Assembly: GCF_014269285.1 (NCBI RefSeq) | Contig: NZ_JACOAF010000041.1 | Span: 209,086-273,085 of the forward strand | Direction: 5' to 3' | Source of the DNA: Rufibacter sediminis | Lineage (GTDB): Bacteria > Bacteroidota > Bacteroidia > Cytophagales > Hymenobacteraceae | Length of the DNA: 64,000 nucleotides | Part shown: positions 15,443-24,603 of the stretch, piece by piece | How positions within the stretch are numbered: the first letter of the stretch is position 1 | How the letters are laid out: each line of letters opens with the position of its first letter | Translations under genes and position numbers: made by a program | Notes under the pieces: model-generated | The model's input: the letters and a program-made list of their open reading frames with translations, nothing else | What the model was told of the DNA's origin: nothing | The model's database searches: none

Positions 15443-17443
15443 ATGATGAAAAGACATAAGAAGCTTTTTTTACCGATTCTCCTGGCTGGTGCCTTGTGCC
15501 TGGGCTGGCCCGCGGCGGTACATGCTCAGGAGTCGCCTATGGAAGAAGACTTTTTCAAGATCATGCGGGTGCCCTCGCCCGAAGGCACGTTGCTGGAAGT
15601 GGGTGGTTTGGTGATCCTGCCCAATGGTGACTTGGGGATTTCCACCCGCCGGGGAGACATCTTCATTGTGGAGAATCCCACCAGCCCTAAACCGCACTTC
15701 CGCAAGTTCGCCTCCGGGCTGCACGAGGTGCTGGGGCTGGCCTACAAAGACGGCTCCCTGTACTGCGCCCAGCGCGGCGAACTCACCAAACTCACGGACA
15801 CCAACCAAGACGGCAAAGCCGATCTGTTCGAGACCGTGTACGCCTGGCCCTTGTCCGGAAATTACCATGAATACAGTTTCGGGCCCAAAGTCGCCAAAGA
15901 CGGGTCATTCTTCGTGACCACCAACCTGGGCTTCCCAGATCCTTGGTGGCACGCGACCAGCCTGGTGCCGTGGCGGGGCTGGATGCTGCACATCTCCCCG
16001 GAAGGCAAAATGGAGCCCTGGGCCACCGGTATGCGCTCCCCCGCGGGCATTGGCTTGGTTAACGACGAAATGTTCTACACCGAAAACCAGGGCGATTGGG
16101 TGGGCTCCGGCGGGGTGTGGCACGTGAAAAAAGGAGCCTTTACGGTGCACCCGGGCGGTCTGCGCTGGGCGAACCAACCTGCTTCACCGGTGAAAATGAG
16201 CCAGGAACAAGTATATGCCAAAATAAACCCGCGTTTTGAGAAAGACGCCAGCGGCGGACACGTGAAACCGGAGAACAAGGTGAACGAGCCCTACCAGACC
16301 ATGTTCGACATGAAAAAGCAGTTCCCAGCCATGCAGTTACCGGCCGTCTGGCTGCCCCACGGCATTTTGGGCATCTCTAACTCAGAGCCGCTTCAGATTC
16401 CCCAAGGGCATTTCGGGCCGTTTGAGGGGCAATTGCTGGTGGGTGACCAGGGGCAGAGCAAAATCATGCGGGTGGTGCTGGAGAAAGTGAAAGGCGAGTA
16501 CCAGGGCGTGGCCTTTGATTTCCGGAGCGGTTTCCAGTCGGGGGTGTTGCGCATGGCCTGGGCGAAAGACAAGTCCTTGTTTGTGGGCGAAACCGCCCGC
16601 GGGTGGGGAGCCGCCGGCGAGGCCATGGAAGGCCTGCAACGCCTCATCTGGAACAACAAAGTGCCCTTTGAAATGCGCACCGTGAGCGCCAAGCCCGACG
16701 GCTTTGAGGTGGAGTTTACCGCGCCAGTAGATAGAAAATCAGCCGAAGATCTGGCTTCCTACTCCGTGGAGAGCTACATCTACAAATACCATCCCGTGTA
16801 CGGCAGCCCGCCCGTGAATACAAAGCAGCTGGCCATTAAGGGCGTAAAGCTGTCAGACGATGGCCTGAAAGCCCGTTTACTCGTGGATAATCTGCGCGAA
16901 GGTTACATTCACCTGCTCAAACTGGACGGCGTGCGCGCGAAGGAGAATTACTATACCCTGGTGCATCCGGCCGCTTACTATACCTTGAACGCCATTCCGG
17001 AAGGGGAGAAGCTGGCTTTGAAAGAAGTGAGCACCAAGAACTCGGCCGTGGCCGCCAAAAAAACGGTGACCAAACCGGCAGCTAAAACCAACGCTGGCGC
17101 TGAAAAAACTGGCGCTGCTAATTCAGCTAAAAAAGCCACTGCCACGGCGACTAAGCCTGCCTCGAAAGCCAATGCCGCCCCCGTGGTGCTGACGTTCAAT
17201 GAGGTGAAACCGCTGCTGGCCAAGAACACCTGTCTGGCCTGCCATACCACCGAGAAGAAACAGGTGGGCCCGGGGTTCCGGGAAATCGCGAAGCGGAAGT
17301 ACACGAACCAGCGCATTGTAGAGCTCATCCATAACCCCAAGCCGGAAAACTGGCCCACTTACGCCACGCCCATGCCGCCCATGCCGCAGGTGCCCAAAGG
17401 CGAAGCGCTCAAGATTGCCGCTTGGATTAATACCTTAAGATAG
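15443..17443 (+). CDS. Secreted beta-propeller protein with C-terminal cytochrome c domain
   Basis: This 666-aa protein has a clear signal peptide (cleavage after V-H-A-Q). Residues about 35-420 form a beta-propeller of the glucose/sorbosone-dehydrogenase or PVC-type membrane-bound dehydrogenase class (G-D-L-G-I-S-T-R-R-G-D-I, H-E-Y-S-F-G-P, P-H-G-I-L-G-I-S). A low-complexity Ala/Lys/Thr linker (about 535-585) leads to a class I cytochrome c domain with C597-L-A-C-H601 heme attachment and a likely Met ligand in M-P-P-M-P. It probably oxidises a sugar or passes electrons from one in the periplasm. It lies between two DUF1080 genes, which ties it to keto-sugar chemistry. Confidence 0.85.
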   Translation: MMKRHKKLFLPILLAGALCLGWPAAVHAQESPMEEDFFKIMRVPSPEGTLLEVGGLVILPNGDLGISTRRGDIFIVENPTSPKPHFRKFASGLHEVLGLAYKDGSLYCAQRGELTKLTDTNQDGKADLFETVYAWPLSGNYHEYSFGPKVAKDGSFFVTTNLGFPDPWWHATSLVPWRGWMLHISPEGKMEPWATGMRSPAGIGLVNDEMFYTENQGDWVGSGGVWHVKKGAFTVHPGGLRWANQPASPVKMSQEQVYAKINPRFEKDASGGHVKPENKVNEPYQTMFDMKKQFPAMQLPAVWLPHGILGISNSEPLQIPQGHFGPFEGQLLVGDQGQSKIMRVVLEKVKGEYQGVAFDFRSGFQSGVLRMAWAKDKSLFVGETARGWGAAGEAMEGLQRLIWNNKVPFEMRTVSAKPDGFEVEFTAPVDRKSAEDLASYSVESYIYKYHPVYGSPPVNTKQLAIKGVKLSDDGLKARLLVDNLREGYIHLLKLDGVRAKENYYTLVHPAAYYTLNAIPEGEKLALKEVSTKNSAVAAKKTVTKPAAKTNAGAEKTGAANSAKKATATATKPASKANAAPVVLTFNEVKPLLAKNTCLACHTTEKKQVGPGFREIAKRKYTNQRIVELIHNPKPENWPTYATPMPPMPQVPKGEALKIAAWINTLR

Positions 17444-17460
17444 TCACCCACCTGACGGGG

Positions 17461-17495
17461 CGTTTTGGCCTTCGTTTTCAGAAAAAGCCTTTAAA
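17461..17495. repeat. Palindrome-family copy touching a start codon
   Basis: CGTTTTGGCC opens the element and GCCTTTAAA closes it immediately before the ATG at 17496, so it occupies the whole ribosome-binding region of the next gene. Confidence 0.6.
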
Positions 17496-18275
17496 ATGAA
17501 ATCAATCGTTATGTCCGCTTCTTTTACTTCTAAGTTTTCTTTCGCCTTTCTTTCCATCGGGATATTGGTTGGCTTTCAGGCAAATGCCCAGGAAACGCCC
17601 AAACCGCCCAAGATGGTGCCCGAGATGACCGAGTTCTGGGAGCCCGAGCCGCGCAAAGTAACCCCGGGCGTGAACAATGCCGCTCCATCAGATGCCATCG
17701 TTCTGTTCAACGGGAAAGACCTTTCTGAGTGGAAAGCCAAAGGCGGCAGCGGAGACGCGAAATGGGAAGTGAAGAACGGGGCCTTCACGGTGGGCAAAGG
17801 CGACATCACCACCAAAAAGGAATTCGGGGATTTTCAGCTGCACGTGGAGTGGAGCGCACCGGACGAGGTAAAAGGCACGAGCCAGGGACGCGGCAACAGC
17901 GGCATCTTTTTGCAAGACCGCTACGAGGTGCAGGTGCTGGATTCCTACAACAACCGCACGTACTCCAACGGCCAGGCCGGCAGTATCTACAAGCAGTACC
18001 GGCCACTGGTAAACGCCATGAACAAGCCCACCGAGTGGAATGTGTATGACATCATCTACACCGCCCCCCGGTTCAAAGAAGACGGCTCGCTCTTTTCGCC
18101 GGCCCGCGTGACGGTGCTGCACAACGGGGTGCTGGTGCAGAACAACGTGGATCTGAAAGGCCCCACCGAGTACATCGGCTTGCCCGAATACAAGGCCCAC
18201 GGCAAGGCACCCATCAGTCTGCAGGACCACGGCAACCCGGTCAGCTACCGCAATATCTGGATCAGGGAGCTGTAA
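17496..18275 (+). CDS. DUF1080 family 3-keto-disaccharide hydrolase, secreted
   Basis: This 259-aa single-domain DUF1080 protein has a signal peptide (F-A-F-L-S-I-G-I-L-V-G-F, cleavage near A-N-A-Q). Family motifs are I-V-L-F-N-G-K-D-L-S-E-W at about residues 68-79, G-D-F-Q-L-H-V-E-W, G-N-S-G-I-F-L-Q-D-R-Y-E-V-Q-V-L-D-S-Y and the C-terminal P-I-S-L-Q-D-H-G-N-P-V-S-Y-R-N-I-W-I-R. Known members cleave the glycosidic bond of disaccharides already oxidised at C3. The ATG at 17511 (MSASFTSKF) is an alternative start, less crowded by the repeat that ends at 17495. It lies between two cytochrome-bearing dehydrogenase-like genes. Confidence 0.92.
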   Translation: MKSIVMSASFTSKFSFAFLSIGILVGFQANAQETPKPPKMVPEMTEFWEPEPRKVTPGVNNAAPSDAIVLFNGKDLSEWKAKGGSGDAKWEVKNGAFTVGKGDITTKKEFGDFQLHVEWSAPDEVKGTSQGRGNSGIFLQDRYEVQVLDSYNNRTYSNGQAGSIYKQYRPLVNAMNKPTEWNVYDIIYTAPRFKEDGSLFSPARVTVLHNGVLVQNNVDLKGPTEYIGLPEYKAHGKAPISLQDHGNPVSYRNIWIREL

Positions 18276-18296
18276 GTAGGCCGGTGCCCTGCGCTT

Positions 18297-18336
18297 CTGT
18301 TTTAAGCCGAGTTTTAGAAAATAGGGCCTAAAACAG
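18297..18336. repeat. Palindrome-family copy
   Basis: CTGTTTTAAGCC and GGCCTAAAACAG, 20 nt after the DUF1080 stop. Confidence 0.7.
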
Positions 18337-18421
18337 ACGCTGAATAGGAGTTGGCACCAGGCCCACACCCTCGGATTTCAGATTTTCTATTTTTCTTTCG
18401 CTACACTCATTCGCTTCCAAA

Positions 18422-21400
18422 ATGGCACACATCAAGTCAGCTTCGACTTCGGGAAAATCAAGTTTAACCCCCGTTCTTTTCACCCAGATTGCGGTTTTTC
18501 TGTCACGGCTGCGTTTCGGGGCGGTTTTGGGGAAATCAGGCCCAAAAGGGATTCGCGTTTCCGGGCTGTTTGCGTTCGTGGCTTTGGTGCTGCTTTCTTC
18601 CTGCGGCAAGCGGGACGGCGATCCCAGAATTCTGGTGTTCAGCAAAACCAGCGGCTATCACCATTCGGCCATTGACGAGGGCAACAAAGCCATTGTGGAG
18701 CTGGGACAGAAGAACGGTTTCGCGGTAGACACCACCACCAACGCCGCCTACATTCAGGAAGATTCACTCAAGAAATACGCCGCCGTGGTGTTCCTGAACA
18801 CCACCGGCGATGTGCTGAACCATTACCAGGAAGCGGACTTTGAACGCTACATCCAGGCCGGGGGCGGGTTCGCGGGCGTGCATTCCTCCACAGACACCGA
18901 GTATGGCTGGGGCTGGTACGGCCGTCTGGTGGGAGCCTACTTCAACGGCCACCCTGAGCAGCAGGAAGCCATTGTGCGGGTAACCGACGAGCAAAACAAA
19001 GCCACCGAGCACTTGCCCAAGGAGTGGAAAAGAAAAGACGAGTGGTACAACTTCAAGAACCTGAGCAAAGACGTGAAGGTGCTGCTGACGCTTGACGAGA
19101 AGAGTTACAAAGGCGGTACCAATGGCGACAATCACCCGGTGGCCTGGTACCATGACTTTGAGGGCGGCCGCGCCTTCTACACTGCTTTGGGCCACACCGA
19201 GGAATCTTACCAGGACCAGCTGTTCCTGCAGCACCTGCTGGCCGGTTTGCAATACGCCATGGGCGACAACAAAGAACTGAATTACGAGAAAGCAACCGCC
19301 CTGCGCGTGCCCGAAGAGGACCGTTTCGTGAAACATGTGCTGACACAGGGCAAGTTTACGGAGCCTACCGAGATGGCCGTTCTGCCTAACCTGGATATTC
19401 TGATAGCCCAGCGCCGGGGCGAGCTCATGTTTTACAACCAGAGCAATGGCTCTTTGACACAGGCGGGCTTTCTGGATGTGTACCATACGTCCAGCTCAGA
19501 CGCTAACGCGGAGGAGGGCTTGATGGGGCTGGCCAAAGATCCGGACTTTGCCAAAAACAACTTTATCTACCTGTACTACAGCCCGGCAGATACATCGGTG
19601 AACCGGCTTTCCCGCTTCGTTTTCAGGAATGGCAAACTGGATATGGCCTCTGAGAAGATCGTACTGGAACTGTATTCGCAGCGCCAGATCTGTTGCCACA
19701 CGGGCGGCTCCATTGCCTTTGGGCCAGACAAATTATTGTACCTGTCTACCGGAGACAACAGCACGCCCTTTGATGAAAAAGGCCAGACCTATACCAATAA
19801 GGGCTACGCGCCTTTAGATGATCGGGAGGGCCATTTGCAGTATGATGCCCGGAGAACCTCCGGTAACACCAATGATTTACGCGGCAAGGTGATCAGGATC
19901 AAGGTGAATGAGGACGGAACTTACAGTATCCCGAAGGGCAACCTGTTTCCTGGAAAACAGGCGAAAACCAGACCCGAAATCTATACCATGGGCCACCGCA
20001 ACCCGTACCGCATCTCGGTGGATCAGAAAACCGGGTTCCTGTACTGGGGCGAGGTAGGACCAGATGCCAAAACCGATAGCCTGGCCACCAGAGGCCCCAA
20101 AGGGTACGATGAAGTAAACCAGGCCCGTAAAGCAGGAAACTACGGCTGGCCGCTTTTCGTGGCGGATAATTATGCTTACCGCAGATACAACTACGGCACC
20201 GGGGCTTCTGCGGAGGCTTTCAACCCGGCGAAACCGGTGAATGACTCCCGCAATAACACCGGGATCGTGAATTTGCCACCGGCCCAGCCGGCGTTTATCT
20301 GGTACCCGTACGATGCTTCCCCGGAATTCCCGCAGGTAGGCACGGGTGGGCGTAACGCCATGGCCGGTCCGGTTTATTACACCGATCTGTTCCCGGAAAA
20401 CAGCCGGTATGCCCAATATTACCACGGCAAGCTCTTTATCTATGACTGGATCAGAGACTGGATCAAAGTAATTACCATGAAGGAAAATGGCGACTTTGAT
20501 AAAATGGAGCCCTTCATGGAAAACGAGAAGTTCGCGGCCATCATGGACATGGAAGTGGGGCCTGACGGAAAGCTGTACATTCTGGAATATGGCAAAGGAT
20601 GGTTCACCGGCAACCCAGACGCGGCCCTCTCCAGAGTGGATTACCTTTCCGGGAACCGGCCTCCCAAAATCACGAACCTAACGGTAGACCGGCAAAGCGG
20701 TTTGCTTCCTTTCACGGTTACCGCTACCGTAGAAGTGGCCGATCCGGAGAAAGATAACCTGAAATACCTCTGGACCATTAACGGGCTAAGGAAACTGACC
20801 GATACCCCGCAACTTGAACACACCTTCACCCGGGCCGGCGACTATGACATCATGGTAGAAGTCACCGACCCGGAGAAAGCGACCTCCGGCAGAAAAGCCG
20901 TCACGGTGTACGCCGGTAATGAGCAGCCCGATGTCTTGGTGGCTTTGCCGGGCAACCGCAGCTTCTATTTTGAGGGAACGCCTATCCGGTACCAGGTGCA
21001 CGTCAACACGCCGGGAGGGCAGGTGAAGCCTCAAAACCTTTACGTGTCGGCTGAATACGTGGAAGGCAAAGACTTAGCCGGCGCCTCCATGGGGCACCAG
21101 GTGGCCTCCGCTACCCTGGTAGGCAGAACGCTCATGGAAAACTCAGACTGCAAAGGCTGCCACAAAATAGACGAGAAATCCATTGGGCCGGCTTACGTAG
21201 ACGTCTCCAAACGTTATCTGAAAGATCCCAAGGCCACTTCGCACCTCACCAACAAGATCATCAAAGGCGGTGGTGGCGTGTGGGGCGAGAATGCCATGCC
21301 CGCGCACCCAGACATGTCAGAGTCCGATGCCCGGCAGATCGTCTCCTGGATTCTTTCGCTGGCTAGCCCGACCAGCACCAAACCTTCGCTTCCGGCCAAG

Positions 21401-21964
21401 GGAGAGGTTGTGCCTAGGGTAGAAGAGCAGAAGAAAGAAAACACCGTCCTGAAGCTCACCGCCACTTATACCCATGAGGGCGGCACCGGCTTGAAACCGT
21501 TGATGGGCTCCAACTTCGTGCAACTGAGAAGCAACCGGATGGATGTGTCTGAATTCAAGCAAGTGAAGGGCTTTACCAGTAAAGACTCCGCAGGAAGCAA
21601 ATACCTGGTGTTCCCGGCCAGCGATGGCTGGATCAAAGAAAACCTGGATTTAACCGACATCGGCTCTATTGAGCTGTCTGCGGTGAACAGTGGGTACCTG
21701 GGCACCTATGTCGTGGAAGTCAGAATTGGGCAGGTAAACGGGCAGAAAATAGGCAGTGGCCGGATGGCCTTCGGGATAAAAGGGCAGATCGTGAGCACTA
21801 GTATTCCCATTCAGGTTCCCATGAATTTGCGCACGACAGACGTGTACATCCTCTGTAAGGAAGTGACTGCCGGTGGAAACAATAGGCCACTTTTGAAAAC
21901 GGTCACCTTTACGCCGCAGGGTAGAAGTGCGGGCTCCTCTTTAACAGCTAACAAAGTGAAATAG
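18422..21964 (+). CDS. ThuA / PQQ-type sugar dehydrogenase / PKD / cytochrome c / carbohydrate-binding lipoprotein
   Basis: This 1180-aa multidomain protein contains, in order: a lipoprotein signal (V-L-L-S-S-C, Cys about 61); a ThuA-like glutamine-amidotransferase fold (about 70-285, I-L-V-F-S-K-T-S-G-Y-H-H and G-G-G-F-A-G-V-H-S); a soluble glucose/sorbosone-dehydrogenase-like propeller (about 295-745, G-L-M-G-L-A, C-C-H-T-G-G-S-I-A-F-G, R-P-E-I-Y-T-M-G-H-R-N-P); a PKD domain (about 750-840); a cytochrome c domain with C910-K-G-C-H914; and a CBM6-like beta domain at the C-terminus. This architecture is common in Bacteroidota sugar clusters. The N-terminal 60 residues before the lipobox are unusually long and run through a palindromic repeat (18512-18550). 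A TTG start at 18527 would give a normal-length signal. Confidence 0.85.
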   Translation: MAHIKSASTSGKSSLTPVLFTQIAVFLSRLRFGAVLGKSGPKGIRVSGLFAFVALVLLSSCGKRDGDPRILVFSKTSGYHHSAIDEGNKAIVELGQKNGFAVDTTTNAAYIQEDSLKKYAAVVFLNTTGDVLNHYQEADFERYIQAGGGFAGVHSSTDTEYGWGWYGRLVGAYFNGHPEQQEAIVRVTDEQNKATEHLPKEWKRKDEWYNFKNLSKDVKVLLTLDEKSYKGGTNGDNHPVAWYHDFEGGRAFYTALGHTEESYQDQLFLQHLLAGLQYAMGDNKELNYEKATALRVPEEDRFVKHVLTQGKFTEPTEMAVLPNLDILIAQRRGELMFYNQSNGSLTQAGFLDVYHTSSSDANAEEGLMGLAKDPDFAKNNFIYLYYSPADTSVNRLSRFVFRNGKLDMASEKIVLELYSQRQICCHTGGSIAFGPDKLLYLSTGDNSTPFDEKGQTYTNKGYAPLDDREGHLQYDARRTSGNTNDLRGKVIRIKVNEDGTYSIPKGNLFPGKQAKTRPEIYTMGHRNPYRISVDQKTGFLYWGEVGPDAKTDSLATRGPKGYDEVNQARKAGNYGWPLFVADNYAYRRYNYGTGASAEAFNPAKPVNDSRNNTGIVNLPPAQPAFIWYPYDASPEFPQVGTGGRNAMAGPVYYTDLFPENSRYAQYYHGKLFIYDWIRDWIKVITMKENGDFDKMEPFMENEKFAAIMDMEVGPDGKLYILEYGKGWFTGNPDAALSRVDYLSGNRPPKITNLTVDRQSGLLPFTVTATVEVADPEKDNLKYLWTINGLRKLTDTPQLEHTFTRAGDYDIMVEVTDPEKATSGRKAVTVYAGNEQPDVLVALPGNRSFYFEGTPIRYQVHVNTPGGQVKPQNLYVSAEYVEGKDLAGASMGHQVASATLVGRTLMENSDCKGCHKIDEKSIGPAYVDVSKRYLKDPKATSHLTNKIIKGGGGVWGENAMPAHPDMSESDARQIVSWILSLASPTSTKPSLPAKGEVVPRVEEQKKENTVLKLTATYTHEGGTGLKPLMGSNFVQLRSNRMDVSEFKQVKGFTSKDSAGSKYLVFPASDGWIKENLDLTDIGSIELSAVNSGYLGTYVVEVRIGQVNGQKIGSGRMAFGIKGQIVSTSIPIQVPMNLRTTDVYILCKEVTAGGNNRPLLKTVTFTPQGRSAGSSLTANKVK
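18512..18550. repeat. Palindrome-family copy inside an ORF N-terminus
   Basis: CGTTTCGGGGCGGTTTTGG is followed by AAATCAGGCCCAAAAGG. It is read in frame as part of the sequence just before the lipoprotein signal of the ThuA-type protein. Confidence 0.6.
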
Positions 21965-22045
21965 AGCCATTCTTCTTACTTTCAATAAGGAAACCCTTCG
22001 GAATAAACCTTATCTTCATACAATGTCTCACCAAAGGTACTGCCC

Positions 22046-23335
22046 ATGACACAAGTGACTGCCACTAAGCCTGTGACCACTGCTGGATATCAGGCGGAAA
22101 GTAAACCTGCTTTCACGGAGAAGAAGTACCTGGTCACGTTTGTGTTTGTGACGTCGTTGTTCATGCTCTGGGGCATCGCCATCACCATGGGCGACGTGCT
22201 GAACACCCACTTTCAGGAGGTGCTCAAGGTCTCCAAGGCGCAGTCTGGTTTGGTGCAGTTTTCCATTTTTGGGGCGTATTTCCTGATGGGCATTCCGGCG
22301 GGGCTGTTCATGAAACGGTTCGGGTACAAGATGGGCGTGTTGCTGGGTTTGGGCCTGTACTCCCTTGGTGCATTTTTGTTTGTGCCCGCGGCGGCCGCCG
22401 AGTCCTTTAATTTCTTCCGGGCGGCGCTCTTCATTCTGGGGTGCGGATTGGCAACGTTAGAAGCGGTTGCGCACCCATTCATCGCTTCGCTGGGCGATCA
22501 GCGCACCAGTGACCAGCGCCTGAACTTCGCGCAGGCGTTCAATGGGCTGGGAGCGATCATAGGGCCCGTCATTGGCGGCTATTTTCTGTTGCGCACCGGT
22601 ACGCCGGGCGAGTTGGATTCCGTGGAACTGCTGTACACCATCATCGGGTCGGTCATTTTGCTGTTGGCCATCGCGTTTGCGTTCGTGAAAGTACCGGCGC
22701 TGGTAGATCCGCATGAAAGCCCCGCCGAAGCCGGGTATGCTGAAAATGGCCTGTTTTCAGAAAACAAGCCCAAAAGCCTGTTTCAGCACCGGCATTTCGT
22801 GTGGGCCTGCATTGCGCAGTTCTTCAACGTGGCGGCACAGGGCGGCACCTGGGCGTTCTTCATCACCTACGGGAAAGAAAAAATGGGACTTCCGGCCGAG
22901 ATGGCTTCTTACTATTTCTCTTTGAGCATGGTCATGATGATGGTGGGGCGTTTCTCCGGGGCTTTCCTGATGCGGTACATTGCTCCCCACAAACTGCTGG
23001 CAACCTACGCCCTGGCGAACATCTTAATGTGTGTGTTGGTGGCGCAGAGTTGGGGAACCGTTTCGTTTGTGGCCTTGCTGCTGATTAATTTCTTCTTCAG
23101 CATCATGTTTCCTACCATCTTCAGTCTGGGGCTGAAAGAAATGGAGTCTAAAACCCAGCAGGCTTCTTCCTTCATCATCATGGGCGTAGTGGGAGGAGCC
23201 GTATTTCCGCCCATCATGGGCTTGGTGGCCGACCATGACGTGGCCACCGCCTATTATCTGCCCATTCCCTGCTACGCGGTCATCTTCCTGTTCGGCTATA
23301 AATTCTACAAGACCAGGACATCTTCCCCGGGGTAA
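22046..23335 (+). CDS. FucP-type sugar:proton symporter (MFS)
   Basis: This 429-aa protein has twelve predicted membrane helices. L-W-G-I-A-I-T-M-G-D-V-L-N in helix 1, the signature G-R-F-S-G-A-F-L-M-R-Y-I in the second half, and E-A-V-A-H-P-F-I-A-S-L-G-D are characteristic of the fucose permease branch that imports monosaccharides with protons. It lies 81 nt after the ThuA-type gene and before a Gfo/Idh oxidoreductase, so it probably brings the released (keto-)sugar into the cytoplasm. The central loop between helices 6 and 7 (E-N-G-L-F-S-E-N-K-P-K-S) is encoded by an in-frame copy of the palindromic repeat. Confidence 0.92.
   Translation: MTQVTATKPVTTAGYQAESKPAFTEKKYLVTFVFVTSLFMLWGIAITMGDVLNTHFQEVLKVSKAQSGLVQFSIFGAYFLMGIPAGLFMKRFGYKMGVLLGLGLYSLGAFLFVPAAAAESFNFFRAALFILGCGLATLEAVAHPFIASLGDQRTSDQRLNFAQAFNGLGAIIGPVIGGYFLLRTGTPGELDSVELLYTIIGSVILLLAIAFAFVKVPALVDPHESPAEAGYAENGLFSENKPKSLFQHRHFVWACIAQFFNVAAQGGTWAFFITYGKEKMGLPAEMASYYFSLSMVMMMVGRFSGAFLMRYIAPHKLLATYALANILMCVLVAQSWGTVSFVALLLINFFFSIMFPTIFSLGLKEMESKTQQASSFIIMGVVGGAVFPPIMGLVADHDVATAYYLPIPCYAVIFLFGYKFYKTRTSSPG
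22740..22777. repeat. In-frame palindrome-family copy inside the symporter gene
   Basis: GGCCTGTTTTCAGAAAAC followed by AAGCCCAAAAGC matches the consensus core exactly. It encodes G-L-F-S-E-N-K-P-K-S in the symporter's central cytoplasmic loop. Confidence 0.8.
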
Positions 23336-23344
23336 ACCGAGGGG

Positions 23345-23383
23345 CGTTTCAGGCCTGTTTCTGAGAAAGTAGGGCTAAAACAG
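23345..23383. repeat. Palindrome-family copy
   Basis: CGTTTCAGGCCTGTTTC and AGGGCTAAAACAG, directly after the symporter stop codon and 50 nt before the oxidoreductase. Confidence 0.65.
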
Positions 23384-23435
23384 GAAGGAAGTTTATATTA
23401 GAAGCGATTCATACACAACCTAACACATAAAACGA

Positions 23436-24596
23436 ATGACAGACCAGAGACTCAGACTGGGAATGATAGGTGGCGGACAAGGCGCGTTTATCGGCGCGGT
23501 CCACCGCATTGCAGCCCGAATAGACGGGGAATACGAGTTGGTTTGCGGCGCGTTCAGCAGCAATCCAGAGAAATCGAAAGCCAGCGGCCAGCTGCTGGGC
23601 ATCTCCCCGGACAGAGTATATGGATCCTACCAGGAGCTTTACGAAAAAGAGCAGCAACTCCCCGAAGACCAGCGCGTGCAGGTCATCAGCATTGTCACGC
23701 CCAACCACGTGCACTTTGAGCCTACCAAACTGGCGCTGGAGAGTGGTTTCCACGTGATCCTGGACAAGCCCATGACCTTCTCTTTGGAGGAGGCGCTGCA
23801 ACTGCGGGAAGTGGTGGAAAGAACCGGCAACTTGTTCTGCCTCACGCACACCTACACCGGCTACCCCATGGTGAAAGAAGCCCGCCAACTGGTGGCCTCT
23901 GGGAAACTGGGCAAAATTAGAAAAGTGTACGTGGAGTATCCGCAGGGCTGGCTGAGCACCTTTGAGGAAGGCGGCGACAACAAACAGGCCGCCTGGCGCA
24001 CCGACCCCAAACAAAGCGGCATCGCCGGGGCCATGGGCGACATCGGGACGCACGCGTTCAACTTAGCCGAGTACGTGTCTGGCCTGGAGGTAACCCAGAT
24101 CTGCGCTGATATCAACGTGGTGGTGGAAGGTCGTCAATTGGACGATGACGGTGCGGCGCTGCTCAAATTCAACAACGGCGCCAGCGGCGTGCTGTTCGCC
24201 ACTCAGATTGCGGCCGGCGAGGAGAACAACGTGAGAATACGCGTATACGGCGAGAAAGGCGGCCTGGACTGGCAGCAGGACATCGCCAACACCTTGCTGG
24301 TGAAATGGCTGGACCGCCCCGCCGAGATTTACCGCACCGGTGGCGGAAACGTGAGCTCTTACGCCCAGCACAACACCCGCACGCCCGGCGGTCACCCCGA
24401 GGGTTACCTGGAAGCCTTCGCCAACCTGTACCGCAACTTCGCGCTGTGCGTGAAAGCCCGCCTCACCGGCGAAGAGGCGCCCGCCGAGGCGCAGGATTAC
24501 CCCGGCATTGAGGAAGGCGTGCGCGGCATGGCCTTTATTGAGCAAGTGATTGCCTCGGGGCAGTCAGAAAATAAATGGATTGAATTCACCATCTAG
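23436..24596 (+). CDS. Gfo/Idh/MocA family NAD(P)-dependent oxidoreductase
   Basis: This 386-aa protein has a Rossmann fold at the N-terminus (L-G-M-I-G-G-G-Q-G-A-F-I-G, residues 8-20), the family S-I-V-T-P-N-H-V-H motif at about residues 87-95 and V-I-L-D-K-P (catalytic Lys) at about 108-113, followed by the larger C-terminal sheet domain. Members oxidise or reduce sugars or cyclitols, and those in clusters with DUF1080 proteins form or reduce 3-keto glycosides. No signal peptide is present, so it is cytoplasmic. The next gene starts seven nucleotides after its stop, so the two are co-transcribed. Confidence 0.92.
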   Translation: MTDQRLRLGMIGGGQGAFIGAVHRIAARIDGEYELVCGAFSSNPEKSKASGQLLGISPDRVYGSYQELYEKEQQLPEDQRVQVISIVTPNHVHFEPTKLALESGFHVILDKPMTFSLEEALQLREVVERTGNLFCLTHTYTGYPMVKEARQLVASGKLGKIRKVYVEYPQGWLSTFEEGGDNKQAAWRTDPKQSGIAGAMGDIGTHAFNLAEYVSGLEVTQICADINVVVEGRQLDDDGAALLKFNNGASGVLFATQIAAGEENNVRIRVYGEKGGLDWQQDIANTLLVKWLDRPAEIYRTGGGNVSSYAQHNTRTPGGHPEGYLEAFANLYRNFALCVKARLTGEEAPAEAQDYPGIEEGVRGMAFIEQVIASGQSENKWIEFTI

Positions 24597-24603
24597 CAGA
24601 GAT

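Noticed and set aside
19935-19975. Apparent palindrome copy in the ThuA-type gene encoding G-N-L-F-P-G-K
   Set aside because: The same residues are usual at this place in related sugar dehydrogenases, so the likeness is probably coincidence.
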